The notes under the pieces are model-generated. The model searched no databases. It was not told the origin of the DNA and saw only the letters and a program-made list of their open reading frames with translations. A DNA stretch of 64,000 bases from Kangiella sp. (lineage in GTDB: Bacteria; Pseudomonadota; Gammaproteobacteria; Enterobacterales; Kangiellaceae): positions 124,001-188,000 of the forward strand of contig JANQSG010000017.1 of assembly GCA_028284185.1 (NCBI GenBank), in the 5' to 3' direction. This document shows positions 43,288 through 53,676 of this stretch, piece by piece (the stretch's first letter is position 1; every line of letters starts with the position of its first letter). Position numbers and translations under genes: made by a program.

Positions 43288-45447
43288 TTAAGGTTCAACG
43301 AGTGCGGGATCAGTAACTACAACCTGCGTACCACCTGAAGCAATAAAGTTTGCAATAGCTGTTTGCATAGCAACAGTTGTTGCTGCATCTGCAGCAGGAC
43401 TTAAAGGTGTCGCATGGTCACCCGCCACAAACTTCAAGAAAGCTCTATCCGTTGCTGTGGTATTAGTAACAGTAGCTAAGCCATAAGCCGCCGCCATTGG
43501 AATCGAGCCTGAAAGTGGGGCGGTTGCTGCCGCATTTGGAACTACCGTATCGCCTCTAACTTGTAGCGCTAAAGTAGGAATGTTTCCTGCTTGTGCTAAA
43601 ACGGCATAATTAATTGGATCACCTGAATCAACAACCGTCTGTGCCGCTACCAGGAATGCAGGCAGAGTTTCTGACAAAAATACTGGATCCGTTGGTGTGG
43701 TGCCGCTTGCAGCAGCTAGACCACCTCGGATAACAGGGCCAAACGACTGAGAAGCATTCAACATTTGAGCAATCGAACCTGAAGCTGTGGCAATGACACT
43801 TTGCTTGGCCAGGTCTGCCAGTGCAGTATAATTGGAACCAACGATACCGCCTAAAGAGTGGCCCATAAAGCTGACCTTAGTTGCATCAAAATCTGGCATC
43901 ATGTCACCATCAATATCCATACCAGGAATGGCTTTTTCTAAAGTTAATAAATCCAATGATGCTTGACGCAAGTTATCACGGGAAACCAAAAGGTTCTGTA
44001 AATTAATGGTATGTGCTCCAGAAGCATCTATCATACCATCTGGACCTGGAGCACCAGTGGCATTATCCACAAAATCCACACCAAAAGTACGCTCATGCAA
44101 ACCTCCAGGTGTATAACCTTCGAAAATGCCCAACAAACCACCTGAAGCAGCTTGCAAGCCTAAATGCACTGGGTTATCAGCAGCAATGCCGTGCAATGGT
44201 TGATCCATAGATACTACCGCGGTACAAGCTCCAGCCATAGTATCAGCAATACCAAGCATTGCAGTGCGATCACTGGTAATTCCATGTTGGAATATCATAA
44301 CCGGATAAGGTTTAGTACAAGCTGGATTTTTTGGAACTGATACTAACAGAGGAACCGTTTCATCCCCGCGCTTCTGGGCTAATGGATTAGCATAAGTAAG
44401 GTTACCACCAGCTAACGGATTTGGTACTAAAGAACCACCAACTGGAACCATATCAGCAGCCACCCAACTATCATTTAAAATAGCTAATGGATTAGTCGCA
44501 GAAGGAATACCAGAAAGATAAGGTAAGGTTACTTGTCCCTTATACAGGTTAGCTGCTCCAATCCCAGTAAATGGTGTAGTATCAGTCATTAAACTACTAA
44601 AACTGGTGGCAGGCAGAACGCCTTGTGAGAATGGCAAATCTATATAAAAACCCTTAGCGGCGATTAAAGAATCAGCTATTGACTGCACGGTAAATTGATA
44701 AGAAAGAATGATCTTGTCTCTGCTAAGCGCAGAATCATGTGCCGTAGCGGCTTTTATCATCGCATCGACTAAAAGACGCAAATCTTCCAATGCAGCTAAA
44801 GCGCCGGTTAATTGCTCTTCACTCTTTGCCGTATTAAAAGCTGTATCGCTGGCAAGAGCAGTGCCAGATGTATCGGTAAGCTCATCCGTTAACACTACCA
44901 TATAGGAGGCTTGCGCTGCAAAAAGTTTCAGAGGAATCACTGCAATTTGCTGCGGTCCAGTAACCTGAACCAGGTAATCCACACCAAAAGTTAGCTCTGA
45001 CTCAATGCCTGTTACCGGGCCAGTAGGAGCAACAACACCTGGGCTAACCTCAGGTCTAAGTACTGAAACTTTAAACAATCTGAAGGACTGGCCACCTACC
45101 AGGCTGGATGCATCAATGGCAGAACCATTATCAGTAAAACTGATGGTAAAAGGAGCGTGGGTTGACCAACCATCCAAAGCATTAATTGCCGTTACTGGAT
45201 TTGACGCACTTGGATCATCATTGGGAATATTAAGCGTTAAATCCTCAGTACCAAGAAATAAAAGATCATTAGGGACAGGAATATCACCCGTTTGAGGTGA
45301 AAAAACTGGCGACATTTGCGCTGTTGAACCACCTCCAGAGCCAGAGCCTGCACCCACACCTGGAATTTTAGGCTCTTCCGGCCCACTGCCACAAGCCGTT
45401 AAGAAAACGCTACTGGCAAGAGCTATCCCGTATAAAACATTCTTCAT
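43288..45447 (-). CDS. VolA/Pla-1/cef-family surface lipase (lipoprotein)
   Basis: A 719-residue exported lipoprotein: lipobox LTAC (Cys19), then a Gly/Ser-rich linker. An N-terminal lipase-associated domain covers about residues 45-260, and an alpha/beta hydrolase carries the nucleophile Ser531 in GHSLGG, QHG at 387-389 as oxyanion region and DHAT near the end for the His. It matches the Vibrio VolA / Pla-1/cef family, which releases fatty acids from lysophospholipids at the cell surface. It lies on the same strand just after fadR, which makes fatty-acid control likely. The ribosome site is GGGAG. Confidence 0.88.
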   Translation of the reverse strand: MKNVLYGIALASSVFLTACGSGPEEPKIPGVGAGSGSGGGSTAQMSPVFSPQTGDIPVPNDLLFLGTEDLTLNIPNDDPSASNPVTAINALDGWSTHAPFTISFTDNGSAIDASSLVGGQSFRLFKVSVLRPEVSPGVVAPTGPVTGIESELTFGVDYLVQVTGPQQIAVIPLKLFAAQASYMVVLTDELTDTSGTALASDTAFNTAKSEEQLTGALAALEDLRLLVDAMIKAATAHDSALSRDKIILSYQFTVQSIADSLIAAKGFYIDLPFSQGVLPATSFSSLMTDTTPFTGIGAANLYKGQVTLPYLSGIPSATNPLAILNDSWVAADMVPVGGSLVPNPLAGGNLTYANPLAQKRGDETVPLLVSVPKNPACTKPYPVMIFQHGITSDRTAMLGIADTMAGACTAVVSMDQPLHGIAADNPVHLGLQAASGGLLGIFEGYTPGGLHERTFGVDFVDNATGAPGPDGMIDASGAHTINLQNLLVSRDNLRQASLDLLTLEKAIPGMDIDGDMMPDFDATKVSFMGHSLGGIVGSNYTALADLAKQSVIATASGSIAQMLNASQSFGPVIRGGLAAASGTTPTDPVFLSETLPAFLVAAQTVVDSGDPINYAVLAQAGNIPTLALQVRGDTVVPNAAATAPLSGSIPMAAAYGLATVTNTTATDRAFLKFVAGDHATPLSPAADAATTVAMQTAIANFIASGGTQVVVTDPALVEP

Positions 45448-45597
45448 TGGTTACTCCCATTTGATAAATATCAAGGACTTATCGACCTTATTATGTATTT
45501 TTTGCTTAATCGCTAACGCAAGATTTGTTCAATCCTACTCCTTAAATGGTGTCTTTGGCAAGTGGACATACCAGATTGGGGATTTACTATTCTGTGC

Positions 45598-46317
45598 TTA
45601 CGAGTCTATATCATCAAAGCTGGTTAATTCGGCTTTAGCCCTATTCCACAGATCGCCACTGTCATGACCATATTTCCAAAGAATATCAATAGCTTGCTCA
45701 ACATCATCAGCTTTAATGGCTTGATTTAAATCTTTATAGAATTGATTGGCCAGCTTGCGAGTTTGCTCCCAGCCAAAGTAAAAACGGCCAATTTTGTAGT
45801 AAATGGCCTCAAAACCGTTAAGCATCAAAGTATAAACCGGGTTGCCCGATGCTCTGGTCGCAACATGGTAAAATTGCCAGTCAAAAGCAATATAACCATC
45901 TGCGTTATTGGGTACCTGATCAATTTTATCCAAAACTTCAATCAAAGTTTCAGGCTCATGCTTGATAGCACGACGCAGGAAAATACTTGCGGTTGAAGTT
46001 CGAGCCTCCAGCAAATTATCAGCCAGCTCTATAGAACCTTCATCATCCAGTTGAATCAAGGTATCCAGAACGTTTAGAGTTGCTGACTCCCAGATATCAT
46101 TCACTTTAGTGGGTTTGCCATGCTGGATGGTTAACCAGCCATCTCGTGCCAGTCGTTGTAGGACTTCACGCAAAGTAGTGCGGGTCACGCCAATGATTTC
46201 CGCAAGCTCACGTTCCGCCGGCAAAATGGTGCCAGCGGCAAACTTGCCATTCCAGATTGATTCAACAATATATTGTTCTGCAAAGGCTGCAGGAGTTAGG
46301 GCTTTTGCTGTCGCCAT
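45598..46317 (-). CDS. fadR: FadR fatty-acid metabolism regulator
   Basis: GntR-family regulator that represses beta-oxidation and activates unsaturated fatty-acid synthesis, released from DNA by long-chain acyl-CoA. From the ATG at 46317 (GAGG 8 bases upstream) it is 239 residues, the same length as E. coli FadR. It has the winged helix (GTILPAERELAEIIGVTRTTLREVL, HGKPTKVND) and the FadR acyl-CoA domain. It is divergent from nhaB as in E. coli. I could not find a clear FadR operator around it. Confidence 0.96.
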   Translation of the reverse strand: MATAKALTPAAFAEQYIVESIWNGKFAAGTILPAERELAEIIGVTRTTLREVLQRLARDGWLTIQHGKPTKVNDIWESATLNVLDTLIQLDDEGSIELADNLLEARTSTASIFLRRAIKHEPETLIEVLDKIDQVPNNADGYIAFDWQFYHVATRASGNPVYTLMLNGFEAIYYKIGRFYFGWEQTRKLANQFYKDLNQAIKADDVEQAIDILWKYGHDSGDLWNRAKAELTSFDDIDS

Positions 46318-46373
46318 TGACGTCCTCAAGTTACAAAATCGATTAAGTGGTAAGAGCTGTATGTTTTATCGTT

Positions 46374-46390
46374 TGTAACATATAGTTACA
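46374..46390. promoter_or_regulatory. Palindrome in the fadR-nhaB gap
   Basis: TGTAAC-ATATA-GTTACA has perfect 6-base arms. A third GTTACA copy is at 46330-46335, next to the fadR start. It does not resemble the FadR consensus, so the cognate factor is unknown. Confidence 0.4.
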
Positions 46391-46539
46391 GGCTTTTCTA
46401 GCCTATTGGTTAATTATGCGCCAAATCTGGCCCAAAAATGCCTGCAAAGCATAAAATCTGACTTTAAGGTTAAAAAAATTGGAATAAAGCCATACAACTT
46501 CATAGAATAGCAATTACTAATTAAAAAAATATTAATCTC

Positions 46540-48132
46540 ATGAGCTATAGTGTACGCAAAGCAATTTTTGACAACTTCCTGGGCAACGCCCCAGACTGGT
46601 ACAAAATTACCATCATTGGTTTTTTAATTCTCAACCCATTCTTGCTACTAATCTTAGGACCCGTAACTACTGGTTGGTTATTGGTAGGGGAATTTATTTT
46701 TACTTTAGCTATGGCTTTAAAGTGCTACCCGCTACAGCCTGGTGGTTTATTAGCGATAGAAGCCGTGTTTTTAGGCTTAACCAGCACAACAACCATCATG
46801 CATAAAGTAGAAGATAATTTAGAAGTATTGTTACTGCTTATCTTCATGGTGGCGGGGATTTTCTTTATGAAGAATCTCTTGCTCTATGTCTTTTCAAGAA
46901 TATTGCTTGGCGTTAAGTCAAAGAAAATGTTGTCGCTGATGTTCTTGTTAGTCGCGGCCTTCTTATCGGCTTTTTTAGACGCCTTAACCGTGACGGCGGT
47001 CGTTATCTCAGTAGGCGTTGGTTTTTACGGAATTTACCATAAAGTTGCCGCCGGAATTGATTATTCACAGCGAGAAGATATTAGTACCGATGAAGAAATT
47101 TATGAACAGCATCGAGCAGATTTAAGACAATTCCGTTCTTTTTTACGCAGCCTTATGATGCATGCAGCAGTGGGCACTGCCCTAGGTGGCGTTTGTACTT
47201 TAGTGGGCGAACCGCAAAATTTATTAATCGCCAATACAGCCAATTGGCAGTTCTTAGAATTCTTCTTGCGTATGGCAGCGGTAACCATTCCGGTATTATT
47301 TGCGGGGGTTATTGTTTGTCTGTTACTCGAAACTTTTAAGGTGCTGGGTTATGGTTTGGAGCTGCCAGACACAGTACGCGAAGTAATGGAAAAAGATCAG
47401 GCAAAACGTGATAGAAAAAGAACCAAAAAGGATAATTGGAACCTGGTGATGCAAGCTCTGGTTGGTATCTGGTTAATCATCGCTTTGGCACTCCACTTAA
47501 GTACCGTGGGCTTGATCGGCCTTTCGGTTATCGTTTTAGCTAGCGCCTTTACCGGTGTTATTGACGAACATGCCATCGGTAAAAGCTTTGAAGAAGCACT
47601 ACCTTTTACCGCACTATTAACAGTATTTTTTGTGATCGTTGCGGTAATTTTTGACCAACAGCTGTTCACTCCAATTATTCAATACATTTTCACTCTGGAT
47701 AGCGACACTCAGGTAGCCGCTTTCTATCTTGCCAATGGTGCCCTTTCTGCAATTAGTGATAATGTGTTCGTAGCGACGGTTTATGTCGGTGAAATTAAAC
47801 AGGCTGCGATTAATGGCGTAATTGATCGTGATACTTTTGATTTATTATCAGTTGCCATTAATACTGGTACTAATATCCCAAGCGTCGCGACCCCCAATGG
47901 TCAGGCCGCTTTCCTGTTTCTATTAACCAGTGGTCTAGCACCATTGATTCGTTTGTCCTATATACGTATGGTCATTATGGCATTGCCTTACACCATTGTA
48001 ATGACCATTGTCGGCTTGTTTGCAGTGATTTATTTCTTAAAGCCAGCCACAAAAACGCTTTACGAAAAACAGTTAATTAATCATCACACCATCGAGCAAC
48101 TAAAAGATGGCGCAGCTAAAGATGCCCACTAA
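46540..48132 (+). CDS. nhaB: Na+/H+ antiporter NhaB
   Basis: A 530-residue inner-membrane antiporter that exports Na+ in exchange for protons. It has about 12 membrane segments, the [14 protein letters not shown] motif with conserved Asp, [25 protein letters not shown] and [17 protein letters not shown], all NhaB hallmarks. It fits a marine habitat. It is divergent from fadR and converges with dnaQ with 5 bases between the stops; no terminator is seen there. Confidence 0.97.
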   Translation: MSYSVRKAIFDNFLGNAPDWYKITIIGFLILNPFLLLILGPVTTGWLLVGEFIFTLAMALKCYPLQPGGLLAIEAVFLGLTSTTTIMHKVEDNLEVLLLLIFMVAGIFFMKNLLLYVFSRILLGVKSKKMLSLMFLLVAAFLSAFLDALTVTAVVISVGVGFYGIYHKVAAGIDYSQREDISTDEEIYEQHRADLRQFRSFLRSLMMHAAVGTALGGVCTLVGEPQNLLIANTANWQFLEFFLRMAAVTIPVLFAGVIVCLLLETFKVLGYGLELPDTVREVMEKDQAKRDRKRTKKDNWNLVMQALVGIWLIIALALHLSTVGLIGLSVIVLASAFTGVIDEHAIGKSFEEALPFTALLTVFFVIVAVIFDQQLFTPIIQYIFTLDSDTQVAAFYLANGALSAISDNVFVATVYVGEIKQAAINGVIDRDTFDLLSVAINTGTNIPSVATPNGQAAFLFLLTSGLAPLIRLSYIRMVIMALPYTIVMTIVGLFAVIYFLKPATKTLYEKQLINHHTIEQLKDGAAKDAH

Positions 48133-48137
48133 AATCT

Positions 48138-48842
48138 TTACTTCCAAATCGCATCGGTTAAAGAGTCCAGCTTTTTCTGATGCGCTTTAAGTTCCTCATT
48201 AGTTGCTTTAATAACTCTTAATGGCTGGCGATTTTCTGAAATACGTCTGATAGCCACTTCACCAGTAACAGCATTGGTACTCGATGTCTGGCGCCCTAAA
48301 GTCAAGCTGGTTTGACCGCCGGTCATGCGCAAATAAACATCCGCCAAAATTTCCGAATCCAGCAAAGCACCGTGCAGCTCACGCTGGGTATTGTCTACTT
48401 CATAACGCTTACATAAAGCGTCCAGGCTGTTACGCTGGCCAGGGTGCATTTGGCGCGCCAGCACCAACGTATCCAAAACACTACAATAATCACTCATGCT
48501 GCCTTTTTTAACGCTGGTTTTAGCTTCCAGCAGATTCAACTCGTGATCGAGAAATCCAATATCAAAGGGAGCGTTATGAATTATCAGCTCAGCGCCATCC
48601 ACAAAAGATAAAAAATCATCCACCACTTCTGCAAACAACGGTTTATCGGCTAAAAATTCGTTAGTAATACCATGAACCTCAATCGCCCCTTCATCAATCT
48701 CACGATCAGGCTTTAAGTATTGATGATAATGATTACCCGTCAGTTTACGATTAACAATTTCCACACAACCAATTTCAATGATCTTATGGCCTTCGCTTGG
48801 TTCCAAACCCGTAGTCTCAGTATCTAAAACAATTTGTCTCAT
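48138..48842 (-). CDS. dnaQ: DNA polymerase III epsilon subunit (proofreading exonuclease)
   Basis: 3'-5' exonuclease of the replicase. The 234-residue protein has Exo I VLDTETTGLEP, Exo II IIHNAPFDIGFLDHEL and Exo III with HGALLDSEILADVY. The C-terminal tail is the part that binds the alpha subunit. The gene follows rnhA on the same strand after 20 bases; in E. coli the two are divergent. Confidence 0.97.
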   Translation of the reverse strand: MRQIVLDTETTGLEPSEGHKIIEIGCVEIVNRKLTGNHYHQYLKPDREIDEGAIEVHGITNEFLADKPLFAEVVDDFLSFVDGAELIIHNAPFDIGFLDHELNLLEAKTSVKKGSMSDYCSVLDTLVLARQMHPGQRNSLDALCKRYEVDNTQRELHGALLDSEILADVYLRMTGGQTSLTLGRQTSSTNAVTGEVAIRRISENRQPLRVIKATNEELKAHQKKLDSLTDAIWK

Positions 48843-48862
48843 CTTCAGTTCTATGTGTTTAA

Positions 48863-49357
48863 TTAATCTAAGGGGGCATTATTGGCAGCCACTTTTTTTC
48901 GCGCTTCGATTAGATCCTGCTCAGCCAAAATCTTATCAACGCCTAAATTAGCCAACTCATCAGCAATTTCATTTTCAGCGTGACCGCTATGGCCCTTGAC
49001 CCAATGCCAATTGACTTGATGACGTTCGACTTCCTGATCCAGAGCTTGCCATAAATCCTTATTTTTCACAGGTTTTTTGCTGGCAGTTTTCCAACCTTTA
49101 GCTTTCCAGTTATCCAACCAGGACTGAATGCCATTTTTAACATAACTCGAATCAGTGGTTAACTCTACCTGGCACGGTTTTTTTAAAGCCCTCAACGCCT
49201 CAATCGCCGCCATTAATTCCATGCGGTTATTGGTGGTGTCCAGCTCGCCACCATACATTTTTTTCTCATGCTTACCATAGCGCAACAAAGCTCCCCAACC
49301 ACCAGGCCCAGGATTACCTTTACAGGCACCATCAGTATAAATTTCAACTTTTTTCAC
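48863..49357 (-). CDS. rnhA: Ribonuclease HI
   Basis: Cleaves RNA in RNA-DNA hybrids. The 164-residue protein has [17 protein letters not shown] (catalytic Asp), the [13 protein letters not shown] Glu, [10 protein letters not shown] Asp and [19 protein letters not shown]. The start is GTG at 49357. It is full length. Confidence 0.97.
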   Translation of the reverse strand: MKKVEIYTDGACKGNPGPGGWGALLRYGKHEKKMYGGELDTTNNRMELMAAIEALRALKKPCQVELTTDSSYVKNGIQSWLDNWKAKGWKTASKKPVKNKDLWQALDQEVERHQVNWHWVKGHSGHAENEIADELANLGVDKILAEQDLIEARKKVAANNAPLD

Positions 49358-49382
49358 AATATACCTATATTGCTGATTTTTG

Positions 49383-50090
49383 TTATAAACTCTGCTTGGT
49401 AGAAACGTTCGCCAGGTTTCCGGTAACCGCTAAACCCATATCTTCTAAAGGTTTGATAGGCGTCATAGTCGCCACTTTTTTTTGCGCCCTAATCATATAA
49501 GCTATTGGCGCAGAAAGCCATGCGTGCGGCATATCCGATTTTTGTTGAAATTGACTAAAACCCTTCCACCAGGGACAGCCAATAACCTCAACTCTCTTTA
49601 TCTCAAAACCGAGCAAACCTAACCAGTCTTTAAATCGCTTGATGCCAATATGCTGACTGGGGAGTTGTTTATTGGAATTGCTTAAGCCAGCTTTGGCTTT
49701 TAGATACCAGGGATTTCCTGGTGCATATAAAAGTCCGTAAAGATTGCCCTGAGGTTCAAGCGCTCGATGAATTTCTCCCAGTAAAACAGAACCTGTTTCC
49801 GTGTAATTAAAGCCAAAACTAACTATTGAGGCTTGGATAGAGTCCGTCATAATCGGCAGGCTTTCCGGATCGGCATTAACGTTATGCGATAAACTCGGTC
49901 CCAGTTTTAAGTGATAATCAAAAACATTGTCTGGCATGCTCAAGCATTGAGTCAAACTGTCCAGAGTTAACAAAACCCCGCCTTGATAATCTTCAAGCTG
50001 GTTTTGCAACCACTCCTGCCAAATATATCGAATTCGATTACCCGCTGGTAACACAGACCAGCTGAGCTCACTGAGTAATGGCGCCTTCAA
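49383..50090 (-). CDS. yafS: SAM-dependent methyltransferase YafS-like
   Basis: A 235-residue class I methyltransferase-like protein between gloB and rnhA, the conserved position of YafS. The SAM-binding Gly-rich loop is poorly kept; recognisable parts are the [31 protein letters not shown] block and [11 protein letters not shown] near the end. The start is TTG at 50090 with GAAGG upstream. The substrate is unknown. Confidence 0.75.
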   Translation of the reverse strand: MKAPLLSELSWSVLPAGNRIRYIWQEWLQNQLEDYQGGVLLTLDSLTQCLSMPDNVFDYHLKLGPSLSHNVNADPESLPIMTDSIQASIVSFGFNYTETGSVLLGEIHRALEPQGNLYGLLYAPGNPWYLKAKAGLSNSNKQLPSQHIGIKRFKDWLGLLGFEIKRVEVIGCPWWKGFSQFQQKSDMPHAWLSAPIAYMIRAQKKVATMTPIKPLEDMGLAVTGNLANVSTKQSL

Positions 50091-50199
50091 CCCTTCAACC
50101 CTTCTAAATCAACCTTCGCTAACGGAATTGACTTACTGATAACAACTTATTATGGTCATGCTAACCCTTTGCGAAGATGCAGGCAAGTAACCCTATCCC

Positions 50200-50973
50200 A
50201 TGAAAATTGTTCCTATTCGAGCCTTTAGCGATAATTATATTTGGACCATTCACGCCACTAATAACAAACGTGTGGCAGTTGTGGATCCTGGGGATGCAGC
50301 GCCGGTATTGGATTATCTGGAGGCTCATCAGCTTGAGCTCGATGCCATATTAATTACTCACTATCACAATGATCATATTGGCGGTGTTAATAGACTTAAA
50401 GAAAAAACCGCTTGCCATGTTTATGGTTCAAAATACGATAACCTGGATTTTTGCGATACTTTGTTAACTGATGGTGAGCGGATTAATTTATTTAATCAAG
50501 AGTATCAATTTGCAGTGCTGCATGTGCCGGGCCATACCTTAGGCCATATTGCCTATTATGATAGTGCTAACGAGCTTTTGTTCTGTGGTGATACCTTATT
50601 TCGAGCAGGCTGTGGTCGTATGTTTGAAGGTGAACCTGAGCAATTTTATGCGTCATTACAGCGTTTAGCTAAACTGCCAGCTAATACCCGGGTTTATTGC
50701 ACCCACGAATACACCTTAAGCAACTTGGCTTTTGCTGAATATATTGAGCCCAACAATCCGGATATCAAAGAATTAAAAGTCCAATGCCAACAATTACGCG
50801 ATCAAGATAAAGTAACCCTGCCTTCCACTATTGCCAGCGAGTTATTAACCAATCCTTTTTTGCGCTGTGAAAAAGCCAGCGTGGTTGAACGTATGCGGCA
50901 ACTGGACAATGTAAATTCCGAGCAAGCCCATTCAATTTTTGCTAGTATGCGTCGCTTGAAAGATAATTTTTAG
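50200..50973 (+). CDS. gloB: Hydroxyacylglutathione hydrolase (glyoxalase II)
   Basis: Hydrolyses S-D-lactoylglutathione in methylglyoxal detoxification. The 257-residue metallo-beta-lactamase-fold protein has the two-metal motif THYHNDH at its core, the His in VPGHTLGH, GDTLFRAGCGRMFEG and the C-terminal THEYTLSNLAFA block. Presence of a glutathione-dependent enzyme shows that the organism makes glutathione. mltD follows after 5 bases. Confidence 0.96.
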   Translation: MKIVPIRAFSDNYIWTIHATNNKRVAVVDPGDAAPVLDYLEAHQLELDAILITHYHNDHIGGVNRLKEKTACHVYGSKYDNLDFCDTLLTDGERINLFNQEYQFAVLHVPGHTLGHIAYYDSANELLFCGDTLFRAGCGRMFEGEPEQFYASLQRLAKLPANTRVYCTHEYTLSNLAFAEYIEPNNPDIKELKVQCQQLRDQDKVTLPSTIASELLTNPFLRCEKASVVERMRQLDNVNSEQAHSIFASMRRLKDNF

Positions 50974-50978
50974 CGCCA

Positions 50979-52427
50979 ATGACTCTGACAACTCGACTAA
51001 AACTTTCCTTTTTAGTAAGCGGCCTTACTTCGCTGATACTGCTTAGCGGTTGTACTTTCAACTCGGCTATTACCAATAATGACACAAATAGCGGCTCAGA
51101 AAATTCGAGGGAAATCATTGATTTAAAAGAAGAAAATAGTGAAAGAACAGTTATTAATGAGGATAAAAAAGAGCCGAAAAACCAAACTGTGCAAACTCCA
51201 GAAGTTGAGGAAAATACACCGGTTGCAGATAAAATCATTGAAACTGATCTTTGGCAATATATAGCCAATCACCAAAACCTAACTCAAATTCAACACCCAC
51301 GCATTGAACAATTTCAAAAATACTTTCTAAAGCACTCTTACCAACTAAAACGTAAAACTGATAGGGCCGCACCCTACCTCTATTACATCATTCAAGAGCT
51401 GGAAAAACGTCAGATGCCATTAGAATTGGCTTTTACACCCATGGTAGAAAGTAATTTTGATCCATTGGCACATTCAGTAGTACAAGCCGCAGGACTATGG
51501 CAGTTTATGCCAAGAACGGCCAAAGGTTTTGGCCTGAAAATCAATCAATGGTATGACGGACGTCGTGATATTGTTGCCTCAACCGAAGCTGCATTAGATT
51601 ATTACCAATATTTAAATAAAATGTTTAAAGGCGACTGGTTGTTAACGGTTGCGGCTTATAATGTTGGTGAAGGTAAGGTGCGAAAAGCCATTAGAAACAA
51701 TAAAAAATCGGGCAAAGCCACCGACTATTGGTCATTAAAACTACCCAAAGAAACCATGCGCCATGTACCAAAATGGATAGCACTTTCTAATCTATTAATT
51801 AACCACCAGAACTTTGACTTAAAACTTGCTGATATTAAAAATCAGCCTCAATTTGCCAGTGTTGAAATTCAGGCTCCAGCCAATTTAGCGCAGCTTGCCA
51901 AGATAACAGGAATTGATAAAAATGAGTTCTATCGACTTAACCCTGCTTTCAATAAGTTATTTGTTCCCCAAGAACATCAAAGTGCTGAAATTCTAGTGCC
52001 TATTAAGTCTCTTGAGAACTTCGAGCAAAAAATTGCTTCCATGCCAGCAGAGATTTTTAAAATCAGTATGAATTATCAGGTAAAAGCCGGTGATAACCTA
52101 AGTTACATCGCCAAAAAATATCATACTCGAGTTGCTGAAATTAAAAAGCTCAATGGTCTTAAATCAGATCGACTGCAAATAGGCCAAATATTAAAGCTAC
52201 CAGGGTTTGTTGAAATTACTGCAGAAGAACAGGCTTTTTTCTCAAAACTCAGTAAATACCAGAAACGCCGGCGTTATCAAATTTATAAAGTTCGTGCTGG
52301 TGATAGCCTTTGGAAAATAGCCAGAAAATTTAAAGTCAGCACTCATAAATTGGCCAAATGGAATGGCTTATCCACCAAGAAAATTTTAAGGATTGGACAA
52401 CCGTTAAAAGTATGGCCAAGACATTAA
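50979..52427 (+). CDS. mltD: Membrane-bound lytic murein transglycosylase D with two LysM domains
   Basis: Lipoprotein peptidoglycan hydrolase of 482 residues: lipobox LLSGC (Cys25), then an acidic Asn/Glu-rich linker. The SLT domain has catalytic Glu157 in PMVESNFDPLA, followed by AAGLWQFMPRTAKGFGL and AYNVGEGKV. Two LysM domains follow at about 366-412 (YQVKAGDNLSYIAKKY) and 432-480 (YKVRAGDSLWKIARKF). gloB-mltD adjacency is conserved in Gammaproteobacteria. Confidence 0.96.
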   Translation: MTLTTRLKLSFLVSGLTSLILLSGCTFNSAITNNDTNSGSENSREIIDLKEENSERTVINEDKKEPKNQTVQTPEVEENTPVADKIIETDLWQYIANHQNLTQIQHPRIEQFQKYFLKHSYQLKRKTDRAAPYLYYIIQELEKRQMPLELAFTPMVESNFDPLAHSVVQAAGLWQFMPRTAKGFGLKINQWYDGRRDIVASTEAALDYYQYLNKMFKGDWLLTVAAYNVGEGKVRKAIRNNKKSGKATDYWSLKLPKETMRHVPKWIALSNLLINHQNFDLKLADIKNQPQFASVEIQAPANLAQLAKITGIDKNEFYRLNPAFNKLFVPQEHQSAEILVPIKSLENFEQKIASMPAEIFKISMNYQVKAGDNLSYIAKKYHTRVAEIKKLNGLKSDRLQIGQILKLPGFVEITAEEQAFFSKLSKYQKRRRYQIYKVRAGDSLWKIARKFKVSTHKLAKWNGLSTKKILRIGQPLKVWPRH

Positions 52428-52437
52428 TTTCTTATTC

Positions 52438-52467
52438 AAAAAAGAGCGCTAAAAAAGCGCTCTTTTT
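52438..52467. terminator. Bidirectional terminator between mltD and natB
   Basis: AGAGCGCT / AGCGCTCT arms with an A5 loop, A-run on the left and T-run on the right. It serves the two convergent genes. Confidence 0.88.
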
Positions 52468-52478
52468 ATTTAACTTAA

Positions 52479-53675
52479 TTAACTTCTAAATAAGACTTTT
52501 TCTTTCTTAAAGAATTGAGTAGCAAAATACAACATACCACCAGCAATAGCTAAAGTAGAAATTAATAATACGCCAATTAAACCATAATCAACCGTACCTT
52601 TAATCAGATCTTTCATCGCCAAAGCTACATTGGTCACCGGAATCATAGCCGTTTTCCAGTTCAGCTCCATGCCCGGTACAAAAGCAACTATTACTGGTAA
52701 AAAGCCCATCATCATAATGGGTGACATATAGGCCTGAGCTTCTTTCATATTCTTGGCATAAATAGAAGCACAAAGCATAATCGATGCAAAAATACTGGTT
52801 AAAGGAATAAGAAGTACCCCGACCAATAGGATATCGAAACTTGATATATTTGATAAGAAGTCAAGATTGAGCGCCTTACCGCCCATAGTAAAAATATAGG
52901 TCCAGAACAAATAACTCAGCAAGGTTACCGCCACTGATAAAAAGCTTGTAGTAAAAATTACTGCAAACTTTGCCAACACGATATGACTTTTCCTCATTGG
53001 CGTTAACAATAAAGTTTCAAGCGTACCCCGCTCTTTTTCACCGACACCAATTTCTAACGCAGGATACATAGCGCCAGCCACTGCCAATAAAATTAAAATA
53101 TAAGCAGTCATAGGGCCAACCATTTCACCGGTTTTCTCACGCTTGGACGCAAAATTCTTACGCTCAACTTCAACTGGCTTGTTAAAAGCTTTGACATTAT
53201 CGTTTGACAGATTATAAGCATCGCCAAGTTGGCGCCTTTGTGCATTATTAAAGGCTTCCATGACCTTGTTCACACGCGAAGTCAGGATATTATTTAACCG
53301 GGAAGAACCTTTATAATATAAGTTAATCTGCTGTTGTTTCCTGACTAGTGCTGGCAAGCCATTACCCTCGGGAACCTCTAAAATATAATCGACTTTTTTG
53401 TCTAGAATTGCCGATTCAAAATCGTCCGACTCCAAAGATTTTTTATGAAAACCTTTTTCTTTGGTAAACAAATCTTCCAATCCCGGCATTGCCACTGTAT
53501 TGACAAAAGCAATATTAATTTCTTTTTCCTGCGCCTCCTTAGTCTTGTCCATAGTGAACTTACCTATGAAAAAGAAGATCACAGGGAAAATTAAAGTTGG
53601 CAATAAAATAGAGAAAATTAAAGTACGCTTATCACGTAGCATTTCCAAGATTTCTTTCTTATAAATCAACCACAT
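52479..53675 (-). CDS. natB: NatB-like ABC-2 permease
   Basis: The 398-residue permease has one N-terminal membrane segment (residues about 18-40), a large extracytoplasmic domain (about 41-180) and five or six C-terminal segments. GEKERGTLETLLLTPM is the ABC-2 family motif. This is the NatB/YhaP layout; NatAB of Bacillus exports Na+. It pairs with the ATPase encoded one base upstream. The substrate, Na+ or something else, cannot be read from sequence. Confidence 0.82.
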   Translation of the reverse strand: MWLIYKKEILEMLRDKRTLIFSILLPTLIFPVIFFFIGKFTMDKTKEAQEKEINIAFVNTVAMPGLEDLFTKEKGFHKKSLESDDFESAILDKKVDYILEVPEGNGLPALVRKQQQINLYYKGSSRLNNILTSRVNKVMEAFNNAQRRQLGDAYNLSNDNVKAFNKPVEVERKNFASKREKTGEMVGPMTAYILILLAVAGAMYPALEIGVGEKERGTLETLLLTPMRKSHIVLAKFAVIFTTSFLSVAVTLLSYLFWTYIFTMGGKALNLDFLSNISSFDILLVGVLLIPLTSIFASIMLCASIYAKNMKEAQAYMSPIMMMGFLPVIVAFVPGMELNWKTAMIPVTNVALAMKDLIKGTVDYGLIGVLLISTLAIAGGMLYFATQFFKKEKVLFRS

Positions 53676-53676
53676 A

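Noticed and set aside
46318-46539. FadR operator in the fadR-nhaB gap
   Set aside because: AATCTGGCCC-like stretch near 46430 lacks the second half of the FadR palindrome.
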